Source: Gammaproteobacteria bacterium
GTDB lineage: Bacteria; Pseudomonadota; Gammaproteobacteria; Ga0077536
DNA: 44,097 nucleotides
Reading direction: 5' to 3'
NCBI GenBank assembly: GCA_023257255.1
Contig: JALRCR010000008.1
Location: 1 to 44,097 of the forward strand
Part shown: positions 7,870 through 15,962 of the stretch, piece by piece
Numbering within the stretch: the stretch's first letter is position 1
Layout: every line of letters begins with the position of its first letter
Made by a program: the position numbers and the translations under genes
The notes under the pieces: generated by a model
The model's input: the letters and a program-made list of their open reading frames with translations, nothing else
Told to the model about the DNA's origin: nothing
Databases searched by the model: none

Positions 7870-9360
7870 ATGTCTGAATTGCCCCGCTTCAATGCCTACG
7901 TCAACGGTCAATGGATAACGCCGTCTGACGGCCGCTACTTCGAGACCGTCAACCCCTACACCGCCAAAGTGTGGGCGGAAGTGGCCCGCTGCACGCCGGA
8001 CGACGCCAACCGCGCGGTGGAAGCCGCGCACGCCGCGTTGACCACCGGCCCATGGGCCAGCATGACCGCCACGCAGCGCGGGGCGATGGTGCACAAGCTG
8101 GGCGATTTGATTCGCGACAACGCGCGCGAACTGGCCGAATACGAAGTGCGCGACAACGGCAAGCTGCTGAACGAAATGCTGGCCCAGTGCAACTACCTGC
8201 CGCAGTGGTTCTACTACTACGGCGGGCTGGCCGACAAAATCGAAGGCGCGGTGATCCCCATCGACAAGCCGGACATCTTCAACTTCACGCGCCACGAACC
8301 CATCGGCGTGGTGGCGGCCATCACGCCGTGGAATTCGCCGCTGTTGCTGCTGTCCTTCAAGCTCGCGCCGGCGCTGGCCGCCGGTTGCACGCTGGTCATC
8401 AAGCCGTCCGAGTTCACCTCCACCTCCACGCTCAAACTGATGGAACTGGTCGAACAGGCCGGCTTCCCGCCGGGTGTGGTGAACGTGGTGACGGGCTTCG
8501 GGGCGGAAGCCGGCGCGGCGCTGGTCGAACACCCCAAGGTGGCGAAGGTGGCGTTCACCGGCGGTACCGAATCCGGCGCATACGTCTACCAGCAGGCGGC
8601 CAAAACGCTTAAGCGCTGCACGCTGGAACTGGGCGGCAAGTCGCCCAATATCGTGTTTGACGATGCGGTGCTGGACGACGCGGTCAAAGGCGCGATTTCC
8701 GGCATTTTTGCCGCCACCGGCCAGACCTGTATCGCCGGCTCACGCCTGCTGGTGCAGGACGGCATTTACGATGAATTTGTGAAGCGACTGGTCGAGTTTG
8801 CGAAAAGCGCCCGCATGGGCAATCCGATGGACACCAGCACCCAGGTGGGGCCGGTGACCACACCCCCGCAGTACGAAAAAATCCTCAAGTACATCGAAGT
8901 CGCGAAAAGCGAAGGCGCCGAAGTGCTGCTGGGCGGCGGCCCGGCGAGCGGGCCGGAATGCGGCGACAGCAAGCTGTTTGTACAGCCGACGATTTTCGGC
9001 GGCGTGCACAACAAGATGCGCATCGCGCAGGAAGAAGTCTTCGGACCGGTGCTGTCGATCATCCGCTTCAAGACCGATGAAGAAGCCGTGGAAATTGCCA
9101 ACGACATCGCCTTTGGCCTCGCCGCCGGCGTGTGGACGCAGTCGATCAAGCGCGCGCTGAAAGTCTCGGCGGCCATTCGCGCCGGCACCATCTGGGTCAA
9201 CACCTACCGCGCCATCAGCTACCTGTCGCCGTTTGGCGGTTACAAGATGAGCGGCCTCGGCCGCGAGAACGGCATCGAAGGCATGAAGGAATACTTGCAG
9301 ACCAAGAGCGTGTGGATTTCGACCGCCGCCGATGTACCCAACCCGTTCGTGATGCGCTGA
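7870..9360 (+). CDS. NAD(P)-dependent aldehyde dehydrogenase
   Basis: Start set at ATG 7870, behind AAGGAG at 7858-7863; a much longer in-frame extension only overlaps the acyl-CoA dehydrogenase gene. The 496-residue product has the full ALDH signature: Asn155 in ITPWNSP, cofactor Lys178 in VIKPSE, GGTESG at 231-236, general base Glu253 in LELGGKSP, and nucleophile Cys287 in ATGQTCIAGSR. The C-terminal FGGYKMSGLGRENG oligomerisation element is intact. Expected reaction: oxidation of an aldehyde to a carboxylate. The alcohol dehydrogenase immediately downstream would supply the aldehyde, and the CoA-transferase after that would activate the acid. Confidence 0.95.
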   Translation: MSELPRFNAYVNGQWITPSDGRYFETVNPYTAKVWAEVARCTPDDANRAVEAAHAALTTGPWASMTATQRGAMVHKLGDLIRDNARELAEYEVRDNGKLLNEMLAQCNYLPQWFYYYGGLADKIEGAVIPIDKPDIFNFTRHEPIGVVAAITPWNSPLLLLSFKLAPALAAGCTLVIKPSEFTSTSTLKLMELVEQAGFPPGVVNVVTGFGAEAGAALVEHPKVAKVAFTGGTESGAYVYQQAAKTLKRCTLELGGKSPNIVFDDAVLDDAVKGAISGIFAATGQTCIAGSRLLVQDGIYDEFVKRLVEFAKSARMGNPMDTSTQVGPVTTPPQYEKILKYIEVAKSEGAEVLLGGGPASGPECGDSKLFVQPTIFGGVHNKMRIAQEEVFGPVLSIIRFKTDEEAVEIANDIAFGLAAGVWTQSIKRALKVSAAIRAGTIWVNTYRAISYLSPFGGYKMSGLGRENGIEGMKEYLQTKSVWISTAADVPNPFVMR

Positions 9361-9429
9361 GCCAGCGCCCACACCCGTTTTAGCACCACGCCCGGCGAAC
9401 AGGCTTCGCGGGCCAGCAGGAGAGATGAG

Positions 9430-10518
9430 ATGAAAGGTCAAATCGCAGTCATGACGGAACCGGGCAAACTCGCGTTCCAGGAATACACCGTGCCGGATCC
9501 GGTCCCGGGCGGGCTTATCGCGCGCATCATCCGCAGCAACGTCTGCGGCACCGAAGTGCATATCTGGTGCGGACATCATCCGGCCAAGCGCAGCGGCGGG
9601 CTGGGCCACGAGGCGGTGGGCATCATCGAGCGCCTCGGCGCCGGCGTGACCACCGACTGCGCGGGTCAGCCGATCAAGGAGGGCGACCGCATCGTCTCCA
9701 CCTATTTCATCCACTGCCGCACCTGCGAGCCCTGCCAGCGCGGCCAGCCGCACCTGTGCGAGAACTGCTACCGCTACTGGGGCCGCAAGCCGGAGGACGA
9801 CCCGCACTTCCACGCCACCTTCGCTACCCACTGGTACATCCACCCGGAACAGGTGTTCTACAAAGTGCCGGACGAAGTCTCCGACCAGGCCGCGGCCAGC
9901 GCCAACTGCGCACAGAGCCAGGTCTACTTCGGGCTGGACATGAGCCATATCACCTATGGCGACAGCATCGTCATTCAGGGCGCTGGCGGACTGGGCCTGA
10001 ACGCGGCGGCCATTGCGCATGAGAAAGGCGCCGAAGTCATCGTGATTGATTCCGTCCCGATGCGACTTGCCGAAGCGAAGAAGTTTGGCGCGCATCACGT
10101 CATCGACATGAGCGGCCTGCCAACGGTCGAAGACCGCGTGGCCGCTGTGCAGCAACTCACCCGCGGTAAGGGTGCGGACTACGTGATGGAAGTCGCCGGC
10201 GTGCTGGCGGCCTTCCCCGAAGGCATGCAGTACCTGCGCTTCGGCGGCACCATGATTTCCATGGGCACCGTGACGCCCGGCAAGACGGTTGCCTACGACC
10301 CGGCCTACGCCGTGCGCCGCGGCCTGACCACGCTGTGCGCGCTGCGCTACCCCGGCCCTTACCTGAAGAAGTCCATCGACTTCCTGCGCGACCAAAAGCA
10401 CAAGTATCCCTTCGACGCCCTGCTCGACCGCGACTACGACATGCAGCATATCGAGCAGGCACTGGACGACTCCGCCGCGCGCACCATCAAGCGCGCCTCC
10501 ATCGTGATGTCGACCTGA
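9430..10518 (+). CDS. zinc-dependent alcohol dehydrogenase (MDR superfamily)
   Basis: A 362-residue medium-chain dehydrogenase. Catalytic zinc ligands include Cys39 (NVCGTEVH) and His60-Glu61 (GHE). The structural zinc site is complete: Cys96, Cys99, Cys102 and Cys110 in CRTCEPCQRGQPHLC. The Rossmann motif GAGGLG is at 184-189, followed by an acidic residue (VIVIDSV) that suggests NAD. GGAGAG precedes the start. An extra 20-30 residue segment after the structural zinc loop (YWGRKPEDDPHFHATFATHW) is seen in sorbitol/threonine-dehydrogenase-like relatives. It sits between the aldehyde dehydrogenase and the CoA-transferase, fitting an alcohol-to-acyl-CoA sequence. Confidence 0.93.
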   Translation: MKGQIAVMTEPGKLAFQEYTVPDPVPGGLIARIIRSNVCGTEVHIWCGHHPAKRSGGLGHEAVGIIERLGAGVTTDCAGQPIKEGDRIVSTYFIHCRTCEPCQRGQPHLCENCYRYWGRKPEDDPHFHATFATHWYIHPEQVFYKVPDEVSDQAAASANCAQSQVYFGLDMSHITYGDSIVIQGAGGLGLNAAAIAHEKGAEVIVIDSVPMRLAEAKKFGAHHVIDMSGLPTVEDRVAAVQQLTRGKGADYVMEVAGVLAAFPEGMQYLRFGGTMISMGTVTPGKTVAYDPAYAVRRGLTTLCALRYPGPYLKKSIDFLRDQKHKYPFDALLDRDYDMQHIEQALDDSAARTIKRASIVMST

Positions 10519-10534
10519 GCGCAGGAGCCTACCG

Positions 10535-11641
10535 ATGGCCGCATTGACCGACATGCTGGTGGTTTCTCTGGAGCAGGCTGTGGCTGCTCCCTACTGCACG
10601 CGCCTGCTGGCCGAGGCCGGCGCGCGCATCATCAAAATCGAGCGGGAAGAAGGCGATTTTGCCCGCGCCTACGACACGGTGGTCAACGGCGAATCGGCCT
10701 TCTTCGTGTGGCTGAACGCCGGCAAGGAATCGCTGATTCTGGACGTCAAACAGCCGGAAGATCTGGCGCTGATGCAGCGGATGATCGCCAAGGCTGATGT
10801 CTTCATCCAGAACATCCGCCCGGGCGCCGTGCAGCGTCTGGGTCTCGGCTGGGAGCAGGTCTCGGCGCTTAATCCCAAGCTTGTGATGTGCAGCATCTCG
10901 GGCTATGGCGAAGCCGGCGAGATTGCCGACATGAAGGCCTACGACTTCCTGGTGCAGGCCGAGAGCGGGCTGGCGAGCCTCACCGGGTCGCCCAACGAAC
11001 CGACCCGCGTCGGCACCTCGGTGTGCGACATCTCGACCGGCCTGACCGCCTACAGCGAGATTTTGCGCGCGCTGCTCGAACGCGGCCGCACCGGTCACGG
11101 CCAGCACGTCGAAGTCTCCCTGTTCGACGTCATGAGCGAATGGGTCGCAGTGCCGCTGGCCTACTACAAATACGCCGGCAAGCGCCTGACCGGTACCGGA
11201 CTCGACCACTCGCAAATCGCGCCCTACGGCGCGCATCGCGCGCGCGATGGCCTGATCATCATCGCCGTGCAAAATCAGCGCGAATGGGCCAATCTCTGCA
11301 AGGTAATGGGCCGGCCGGAACTGGCGACCGACGAACGCTTCAACACCAACCCGCAGCGGGTGCAAAACCGCCCGGCGTTGACCGCGGAAATCGAAGCCTT
11401 CTTCATGCAGCACGACCGGACTGAACTGGCCAAACTGCTGGATACGGGCGACATCGCGTACGGCCGCATCAACTACATGGAAGACGTGTGGCAACACCCC
11501 GCGCTAAAAACCAAGGAAGTGGAATCGCAGGGCAAGCGCGCCACCTTCGTCCGCCGGGTCTGCGACCCGGGCACGGAGGTTCGCGTCGTGCCGGGACTGG
11601 GCGAGCATAGCGCGGCGATCCGCAGCGAGTTTGCAGGCTGA
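10535..11641 (+). CDS. class III (CaiB/BaiF, formyl-CoA-transferase-like) CoA-transferase
   Basis: A 368-residue member of the family III CoA-transferases. Landmarks: the N-terminal SLEQAVAAPYCTRLLAEAGA with IIKIE, the nucleotide/CoA region FIQNIRPGAVQRLGL at 90-104, and the catalytic Asp137 in KAYDFLVQAESGL. The domain-swapped C-terminal part is present (LFDVMSEW near 190). It transfers CoA from a donor acyl-CoA to a carboxylate, or acts as a racemase in some relatives. The Frc-like Asp in QAESG context and the neighbouring aldehyde dehydrogenase favour activation of the acid made by that enzyme. The start follows the alcohol dehydrogenase stop by 16 nt behind a CAGGAG site. Confidence 0.92.
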   Translation: MAALTDMLVVSLEQAVAAPYCTRLLAEAGARIIKIEREEGDFARAYDTVVNGESAFFVWLNAGKESLILDVKQPEDLALMQRMIAKADVFIQNIRPGAVQRLGLGWEQVSALNPKLVMCSISGYGEAGEIADMKAYDFLVQAESGLASLTGSPNEPTRVGTSVCDISTGLTAYSEILRALLERGRTGHGQHVEVSLFDVMSEWVAVPLAYYKYAGKRLTGTGLDHSQIAPYGAHRARDGLIIIAVQNQREWANLCKVMGRPELATDERFNTNPQRVQNRPALTAEIEAFFMQHDRTELAKLLDTGDIAYGRINYMEDVWQHPALKTKEVESQGKRATFVRRVCDPGTEVRVVPGLGEHSAAIRSEFAG

Positions 11642-11705
11642 ATTGCTGGCAGGGGACGGGGCGGTCTGACTGCCCTGTCACATTAAAAACAGAGGGGGAG
11701 CAGAC

Positions 11706-12647
11706 ATGAAATTTTCGACATCACTCGTAGGCGCGCTGGTACTGGCGGCGGGCCTCAACAGCGCGCAGGCCGGCGAAAAGTGGTATCCGTCCAAGTGGGG
11801 CGCGGAAGACGAACTGGGCGCGTTCAACATGAACAGCCCCGAGCGCACGCTGGAAGCCGCCAAGCTGATCAAGACCGGCAAGACCTATCGTCTGGGCATT
11901 GAAACCAACACCAAGACGCCCTCCTACGCCCCGCGCTACTTCCACATCACGGTGTTGACCCCTAACCAGGCGCCGGGCCAGTCACTGGGTGAGAACAAGT
12001 TCAACTTCGCCGACGACATGTTCTCTGGCTGGATGGGCACCGGCTCGCAGCTGGACGGTCTGGGACATGCCGCGATCGACGACGTCTACTACAACGGCAA
12101 GCACGGCAAGGATTTCATCCGCACCGACGGCCTGACCAAGTTCGGCACGCACAACATTCCGCCGGTCGTGACCCGCGGCGTGCTGATCGACATGGCGGCC
12201 TGTAAAGGCACCGACCTCATTCCCGAAGGCACGGCCTACAGCAAGCAGGACATCATCGACTGCGCGGCCAAGCAGAAAACCGAAATCCGCAAGGGTGACG
12301 TGGTGCTCTTCCACTCCGGCTGGCTGAACCTGCTGGGCAAGGACGATGCGCGTTTTGGCAAGGGCGAGCCGGGGCCCGGCAACGAGGCCGCCGAATATCT
12401 CGCGTCGCTGGAGGTGATGGCCGTCGGTGCCGACACCTGGGGCCTTGAAGTCCTGCCCGGCGAAAAGAAGGGCGTGCTGTTCCCGGTGCACCAGACGCTG
12501 CTGGCGAAGCACGGCATCTACATCCTGGAGAACATGGACAGCCGCGAACTCGCCAAGGACAAGGCCTATGAGTTCTTCTTCGCGCTGGGTGCGGCCCGCT
12601 TCACCGGTGCCGTGCAGATGATCATCAACCCCATCGCCATCCGTTAA
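11706..12647 (+). CDS. exported cyclase-family (PF04199-like) metal-dependent hydrolase
   Basis: A 313-residue protein with a Sec signal peptide: MKFSTSLVGALVLAAGLNSA, cleavage likely after AQA near residue 22. The mature part matches the cyclase/kynurenine-formamidase-like family (DELGAFNMNSPE near the N-terminus, TRGVLIDMA, KGDVVLFHSGW). The family metal motif HxGTHxDxxxH is altered: aligned on Asp117 and His121, it reads GTGSQLDGLGH, so the first two His are Gly111 and Gln115. A group of cyclase-family proteins shares this SQxDG form. GGGGGAG precedes the start. It is the only exported product in an operon of cytoplasmic CoA enzymes, so it may hydrolyse a lactone, amide or ester in the periplasm before uptake (inference). 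Confidence 0.85.
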   Translation: MKFSTSLVGALVLAAGLNSAQAGEKWYPSKWGAEDELGAFNMNSPERTLEAAKLIKTGKTYRLGIETNTKTPSYAPRYFHITVLTPNQAPGQSLGENKFNFADDMFSGWMGTGSQLDGLGHAAIDDVYYNGKHGKDFIRTDGLTKFGTHNIPPVVTRGVLIDMAACKGTDLIPEGTAYSKQDIIDCAAKQKTEIRKGDVVLFHSGWLNLLGKDDARFGKGEPGPGNEAAEYLASLEVMAVGADTWGLEVLPGEKKGVLFPVHQTLLAKHGIYILENMDSRELAKDKAYEFFFALGAARFTGAVQMIINPIAIR

Positions 12648-12652
12648 GTCCC

Positions 12653-12686
12653 CGCCGGCGCGACCCGTCTACGGGCCGCGCCGGCG
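12653..12686 (+). terminator. GC-rich hairpin between cyclase and MaoC genes
   Basis: Perfect 10-bp arms (CGCCGGCGCG/CGCGCCGGCG) enclose an inner CCCGT/ACGGG stem. The tail TCCTTGT is poor in T, so this may be a partial terminator or an mRNA-stabilising hairpin. The next gene starts 34 bp further on. Confidence 0.5.
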
Positions 12687-12719
12687 TCCTTGTAACACCG
12701 CGCTATACAGGTTTCAGGC

Positions 12720-13739
12720 ATGAGCAGCATCACCATCGACGGGCCCTATTTCGAAGACTTTACCGTGGGCCAGACTTTCGCCGCCCCTTCGCTGACCGTC
12801 ACCGCCGGCCACGCCGCGGTCTACGGGGCACTGTTTGGCGACCGGATGCGCCTGCCGCTTGACCAGCACCTGTGTCGTCAGGTCACGGGCGATGAGCGCT
12901 GGCTGGCGCATTCGTATCTGGTCGTGCATCTGGCCGCCGGCCAGACGACCTACGCCTCACAGCACGTAAAAGGCAATCTCTTCTACCGCGGGCTGATGCT
13001 GCAGCGGCCGGTGTTTATCGGCGATTCTCTCTACACCACCACCAAGGTGGTGGGCCTCAAGCAGAACAAATCAAAGCCCGGCCGCGATGCGACCGGCATG
13101 GTGGCGCTGGAAATGACCACCGTGAACCAGCGCGACGAGGTGGTGCTGCATTTCTGGCGCTGCCCGATGATCGCCTGCCGCAATCCGGCCGCCGAAACCG
13201 GCCACAACGACGACTTCGGCTGGATCAAGAACAGTTTCTCCAGCGAGGAGTTGCAGGGCGCCCTGCCCCGCGGCTGGCACCTCGGGCCGATGGCAAGCGA
13301 GCTGCCGGGGCTGCGCGCGCCGGTGCTGAAAGCCGGCGATGAGGTCGACGTTGGCCCGCGCGACACCGTGACCTCGGCGCCAGAGCTGGTGCGCATGTCG
13401 CTCAACATTGCCTACACGCATATCGACGCCACCCGCAGCTATCTGGGTCAGCGGCTGGTTTACGGCGGACACACCATTTCCATCGCGCTGGCGCAGGTCA
13501 CGCGCGCCCTGCCCAACCTGCTCAGCATGATTGCCTGGCGCTACTGCGACCATCTGGGCCCGGTGCTGGAAGGCGACATCATCAGCACCCGCTTCAAGGT
13601 GCTGGACGTGGTGGACGCCGCAGCCGGTGGTCGACTGTATGACCTCGACATCGAGGCCTTCGCCACCCGCAAGGACGCCAGCGGTGAATACAAGACCGAA
13701 AAAGTACTGGCCTGGGGTCTGGTGACCTGGGGCGCTTGA
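12720..13739 (+). CDS. MaoC-like double-hotdog enoyl-CoA hydratase/dehydratase
   Basis: A 339-residue protein with two hotdog-like halves. The first half (about 5-150) begins GPYFEDFTVGQTFAAPSLT, followed by TAGHAAVYGALFGD, the usual MaoC entry. The second (about 195-339) contains AYTHIDATRSYLGQRLVYGG, then HTISIALAQVTRALPNL. Double-hotdog MaoC proteins hydrate bulky enoyl-CoAs, for instance sterol side-chain intermediates. A canonical D-x4-H hydratase dyad is not obvious to me; the His in GGHTISIALAQ is a candidate. It is the last gene of the rightward operon and would follow the acyl-CoA dehydrogenase step. Confidence 0.8.
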   Translation: MSSITIDGPYFEDFTVGQTFAAPSLTVTAGHAAVYGALFGDRMRLPLDQHLCRQVTGDERWLAHSYLVVHLAAGQTTYASQHVKGNLFYRGLMLQRPVFIGDSLYTTTKVVGLKQNKSKPGRDATGMVALEMTTVNQRDEVVLHFWRCPMIACRNPAAETGHNDDFGWIKNSFSSEELQGALPRGWHLGPMASELPGLRAPVLKAGDEVDVGPRDTVTSAPELVRMSLNIAYTHIDATRSYLGQRLVYGGHTISIALAQVTRALPNLLSMIAWRYCDHLGPVLEGDIISTRFKVLDVVDAAAGGRLYDLDIEAFATRKDASGEYKTEKVLAWGLVTWGA

Positions 13740-13752
13740 GCGCAAGCGCTCA
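13737..13752. terminator. short dyad spanning the stop codons of two convergent genes
   Basis: TGAGCG-CAAG-CGCTCA is a perfect 6-bp stem with a 4-base loop. Its left end is the TGA of the MaoC gene, and its right end is the TGA of the OpgC-like gene on the other strand. It could act weakly in both directions, but no T-tract follows on either side. Confidence 0.4.
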
Positions 13753-14838
13753 GGCTCGTCGGCGGTCCCGATAGCGCTGGTGCAGCCAGGCCGGCACCGC
13801 CAGCGCGGCGATACAGGCCAACAAGAGGCCGAGCACCAGGCCGTGACTACCGCGCGCGGACAGGGCGTCAAACGCGGGCTGAACCGCGTAGGCCAGCAGG
13901 ATGTGGCCGGAGAAGACTTCCAGCGAGTGCGCGCCCAGCAGCCCCAGAAACGCATTACCGGCGCTGCGCGGATAGCGTGCCAGCAGCAGCGCCCCCAGTT
14001 GCAGCAAGAGCAACACGTTCACTACCCGCCAAGGTCCCAGATTGACCTTATCGAAGCCGGCCAGTAAGGCCGGCGGCGCCGGCAGCCAGCCGTGACGCAA
14101 GGCCAGACAGAGACCCGCCAGTAGCAGACAGATAAGCCCCAGCCCGCGGCGCTGTGCCCACGGCTGCGCAAGCCCCGCCGCCGGCACCGCACAGGCCATC
14201 CCCAGCACAAACAGCAGCTGCCAGGTCAGCGCGTTGGGCCATACCGACTGAATGGGCGACAGCTGGCCCGCGAGCAGCGCAAACGGGTCGACGACCTGCC
14301 CCAGGCCCCACAGCGCGGCGCTGAAGACCAGCACCCAGCCGGCCAGCCCCGGTCGGTGCAAGGCCCGCAAGACGAGCGGTGCGGCCAACAGCAGCAGGAT
14401 GTAACAGGGCAAGACATCGAAGTATTGCGGCCGGTAAATCAGCAGCAGCGTCCACAGCAGGAGGCCCGGCCCGAACTGCGCGGCGTCTGCCGCGCGGGCC
14501 TCCCAGCCTATGGCGCTCGCCAGCCCCAGCATGCCGATGGCAAACGCGCAGGCCAGCGACGACAGGTGATAGGCATAGAGCGTTACCGCCCGTTGCCGGA
14601 TTTTGGCCCAGAGTTGCTGCGGCACCGCCACCAGCCGGCGGTAGGCCAGCGCAAAGGAATAACCCGAGAGCACGAAAAAGCCTTCCATGGCCGAGACAAA
14701 CCCGAAGGTCTCGCTGGTGAACTGCGTAATCCAGACCGGCGCCACGTGGTCCACCGTCATCACCACCAGCAAGAGACCGCGCAGGGTATCGATCCGGGCA
14801 TCGCGGCCCGGCTCGCTACCAGTGGCGACCTGCGACAT
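13750..14838 (-). CDS. OpgC-family / acyltransferase-3-like integral membrane protein
   Basis: A 362-residue protein with about ten membrane segments. The N-terminus ARIDTLRGLLLVVMTVDHVA carries the Arg-(I/L)-D-x-L-R-G and Asp-His features of OpgC/MdoC-type and related acyltransferases, and MEGFFVLSGYSFALAYRR matches the next conserved stretch. OpgC adds succinyl groups to osmoregulated periplasmic glucans; relatives acylate other envelope sugars. It starts 12 nt after the SDR gene on the same strand, so the two are probably co-transcribed, although no chemical link between them is obvious. No opgG/opgH genes are in the window, so the acceptor is unknown. Confidence 0.82.
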   Translation of the reverse strand: MSQVATGSEPGRDARIDTLRGLLLVVMTVDHVAPVWITQFTSETFGFVSAMEGFFVLSGYSFALAYRRLVAVPQQLWAKIRQRAVTLYAYHLSSLACAFAIGMLGLASAIGWEARAADAAQFGPGLLLWTLLLIYRPQYFDVLPCYILLLLAAPLVLRALHRPGLAGWVLVFSAALWGLGQVVDPFALLAGQLSPIQSVWPNALTWQLLFVLGMACAVPAAGLAQPWAQRRGLGLICLLLAGLCLALRHGWLPAPPALLAGFDKVNLGPWRVVNVLLLLQLGALLLARYPRSAGNAFLGLLGAHSLEVFSGHILLAYAVQPAFDALSARGSHGLVLGLLLACIAALAVPAWLHQRYRDRRRA

Positions 14839-14850
14839 GGCGTACCGCGC

Positions 14851-15633
14851 TTAGACGCCGGCGGTGTGGCCGCCGTCGACGGTCATGAGATTACCGTTCA
14901 TGAAGCGCGAGGCGTCTGAGGCCAGAAACACCAGGGCGCCGTCGAGTTCGGCGGGCTGACCAAACCGCTTGGCCGGCACCCGCTGACGCAGACGATCGCC
15001 GGCGGCGCTTGCCAGCCATTCGTCGTTCATCTCGGTGATGAAATAGCCCGGCGCCAGCGCGTTCACCCGAATGCCCTTGACGGCCAGATCGACGCAGAGG
15101 TCGCGACCCAGATTGATCAAGCCCGCCTTGGCCGCGCTGTAGGGCGCCAGATGCCCGATGGCGCGAATGCCAAGAATGGACGCGATGTTGATGATGCTGC
15201 ATTCACGCTGGTCGGCCAGACGCCGTTTGATGACTTCCTGCGCCAGCACCCAGGGGCCGCGCAAATTGGTTTCGTAGACTTCGTCCCACTCCTCGTCGCC
15301 CAGCTTTTCGGGGGCACGGGGCCGGGCGACGCCGGCGTTGTTGACCAATACGTCGATAGGCGCCACGGCCTCGGCCGCTGCGATACAGGCGCGGATGGCA
15401 CTGCGGTCGCGAACGTCCAGCGCGTAGACGTCGCAGAGCCCGCCTTCAGCGCGAATTTCCGCCGCCAGCGCGTGCATTTTGTCGGCCGTCCGGGCCGCCA
15501 TGGCCACCCGCGCACCCGCGCGCGTGAGGGTTTTCGCGAAATGTCGGCCCAGCCCGCTCGAGGCGCCGGTCAACAGGATGTGCTTGCCGGTAAGGTCAAA
15601 CAGCTGGCTTAGAAAAGATTTGGAATCGCTCAT
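14851..15633 (-). CDS. short-chain dehydrogenase/reductase (SDR)
   Basis: A 260-residue classical SDR. Cofactor motif TGASSGLG at 22-29, Arg48 after the second strand (AMAARTADK), suggesting NADPH, NNAG at 98-101, catalytic Ser152, and Tyr165-x3-Lys169 (YSAAK). The C-terminus carries the usual substrate loop and VDGGHTAGV. It resembles FabG-like and gluconate/3-oxoacyl reductases, so the substrate is a ketone or secondary alcohol that cannot be specified. The ribosome site is poor (GAGACC). It is followed 12 nt later by the OpgC-like gene. Confidence 0.93.
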   Translation of the reverse strand: MSDSKSFLSQLFDLTGKHILLTGASSGLGRHFAKTLTRAGARVAMAARTADKMHALAAEIRAEGGLCDVYALDVRDRSAIRACIAAAEAVAPIDVLVNNAGVARPRAPEKLGDEEWDEVYETNLRGPWVLAQEVIKRRLADQRECSIINIASILGIRAIGHLAPYSAAKAGLINLGRDLCVDLAVKGIRVNALAPGYFITEMNDEWLASAAGDRLRQRVPAKRFGQPAELDGALVFLASDASRFMNGNLMTVDGGHTAGV

Positions 15634-15962
15634 GGGCTACGGTCTCGATTGATAAGGTCGACGGTCGGATCAGGGCGCCTGCGGTGCTGTCGCTTGCCGC
15701 AGCCGGCGACGGCCAGCTTGCGCTGGCGCGAACCCTGCCTTCATACACGGCGCGGCGTTGCGCGTCATCAGGCGGCAGCTTTTGATGCGGGTTTTCGGGG
15801 CTAATGTGAGGCCGGGCTGGCCTTCGCCGGGCAGACATCGGCGAGGCAGCGTGCTGACGGCAGGGGCCCGGGCATGTCCTCATAGAGGGCCTGACGTCTA
15901 CGCCGTCCGCGACGGATCAAGACGCGCGTCACGCCCAACGTGACGCGCGTCGCAGGCTCGGC
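15634..15962. other. intergenic region upstream of the SDR gene
   Basis: This 329-bp gap lies between the SDR start and the end of the first DUF1329 gene. It should contain the leftward SDR promoter, but I see no convincing -35/-10 pair. A perfect hairpin at 15921-15951 is the only clear structure; no small gene is supported. Confidence 0.5.
15921..15951 (-). terminator. hairpin after the first DUF1329 gene
   Basis: Perfect 13-bp arms GACGCGCGTCACG/CGTGACGCGCGTC around a 5-base loop, 12 bp beyond the DUF1329 stop. Read leftward it is followed only by TTGATC, so it is a strong stem with a weak U-tract. Confidence 0.6.

Noticed and set aside
8740-10554. 604-codon minus-strand frame opposite the aldehyde and alcohol dehydrogenase genes
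   Set aside because: Composition-driven antisense frame, rich in Gly, Arg, His and Val; both sense genes carry complete catalytic motifs.
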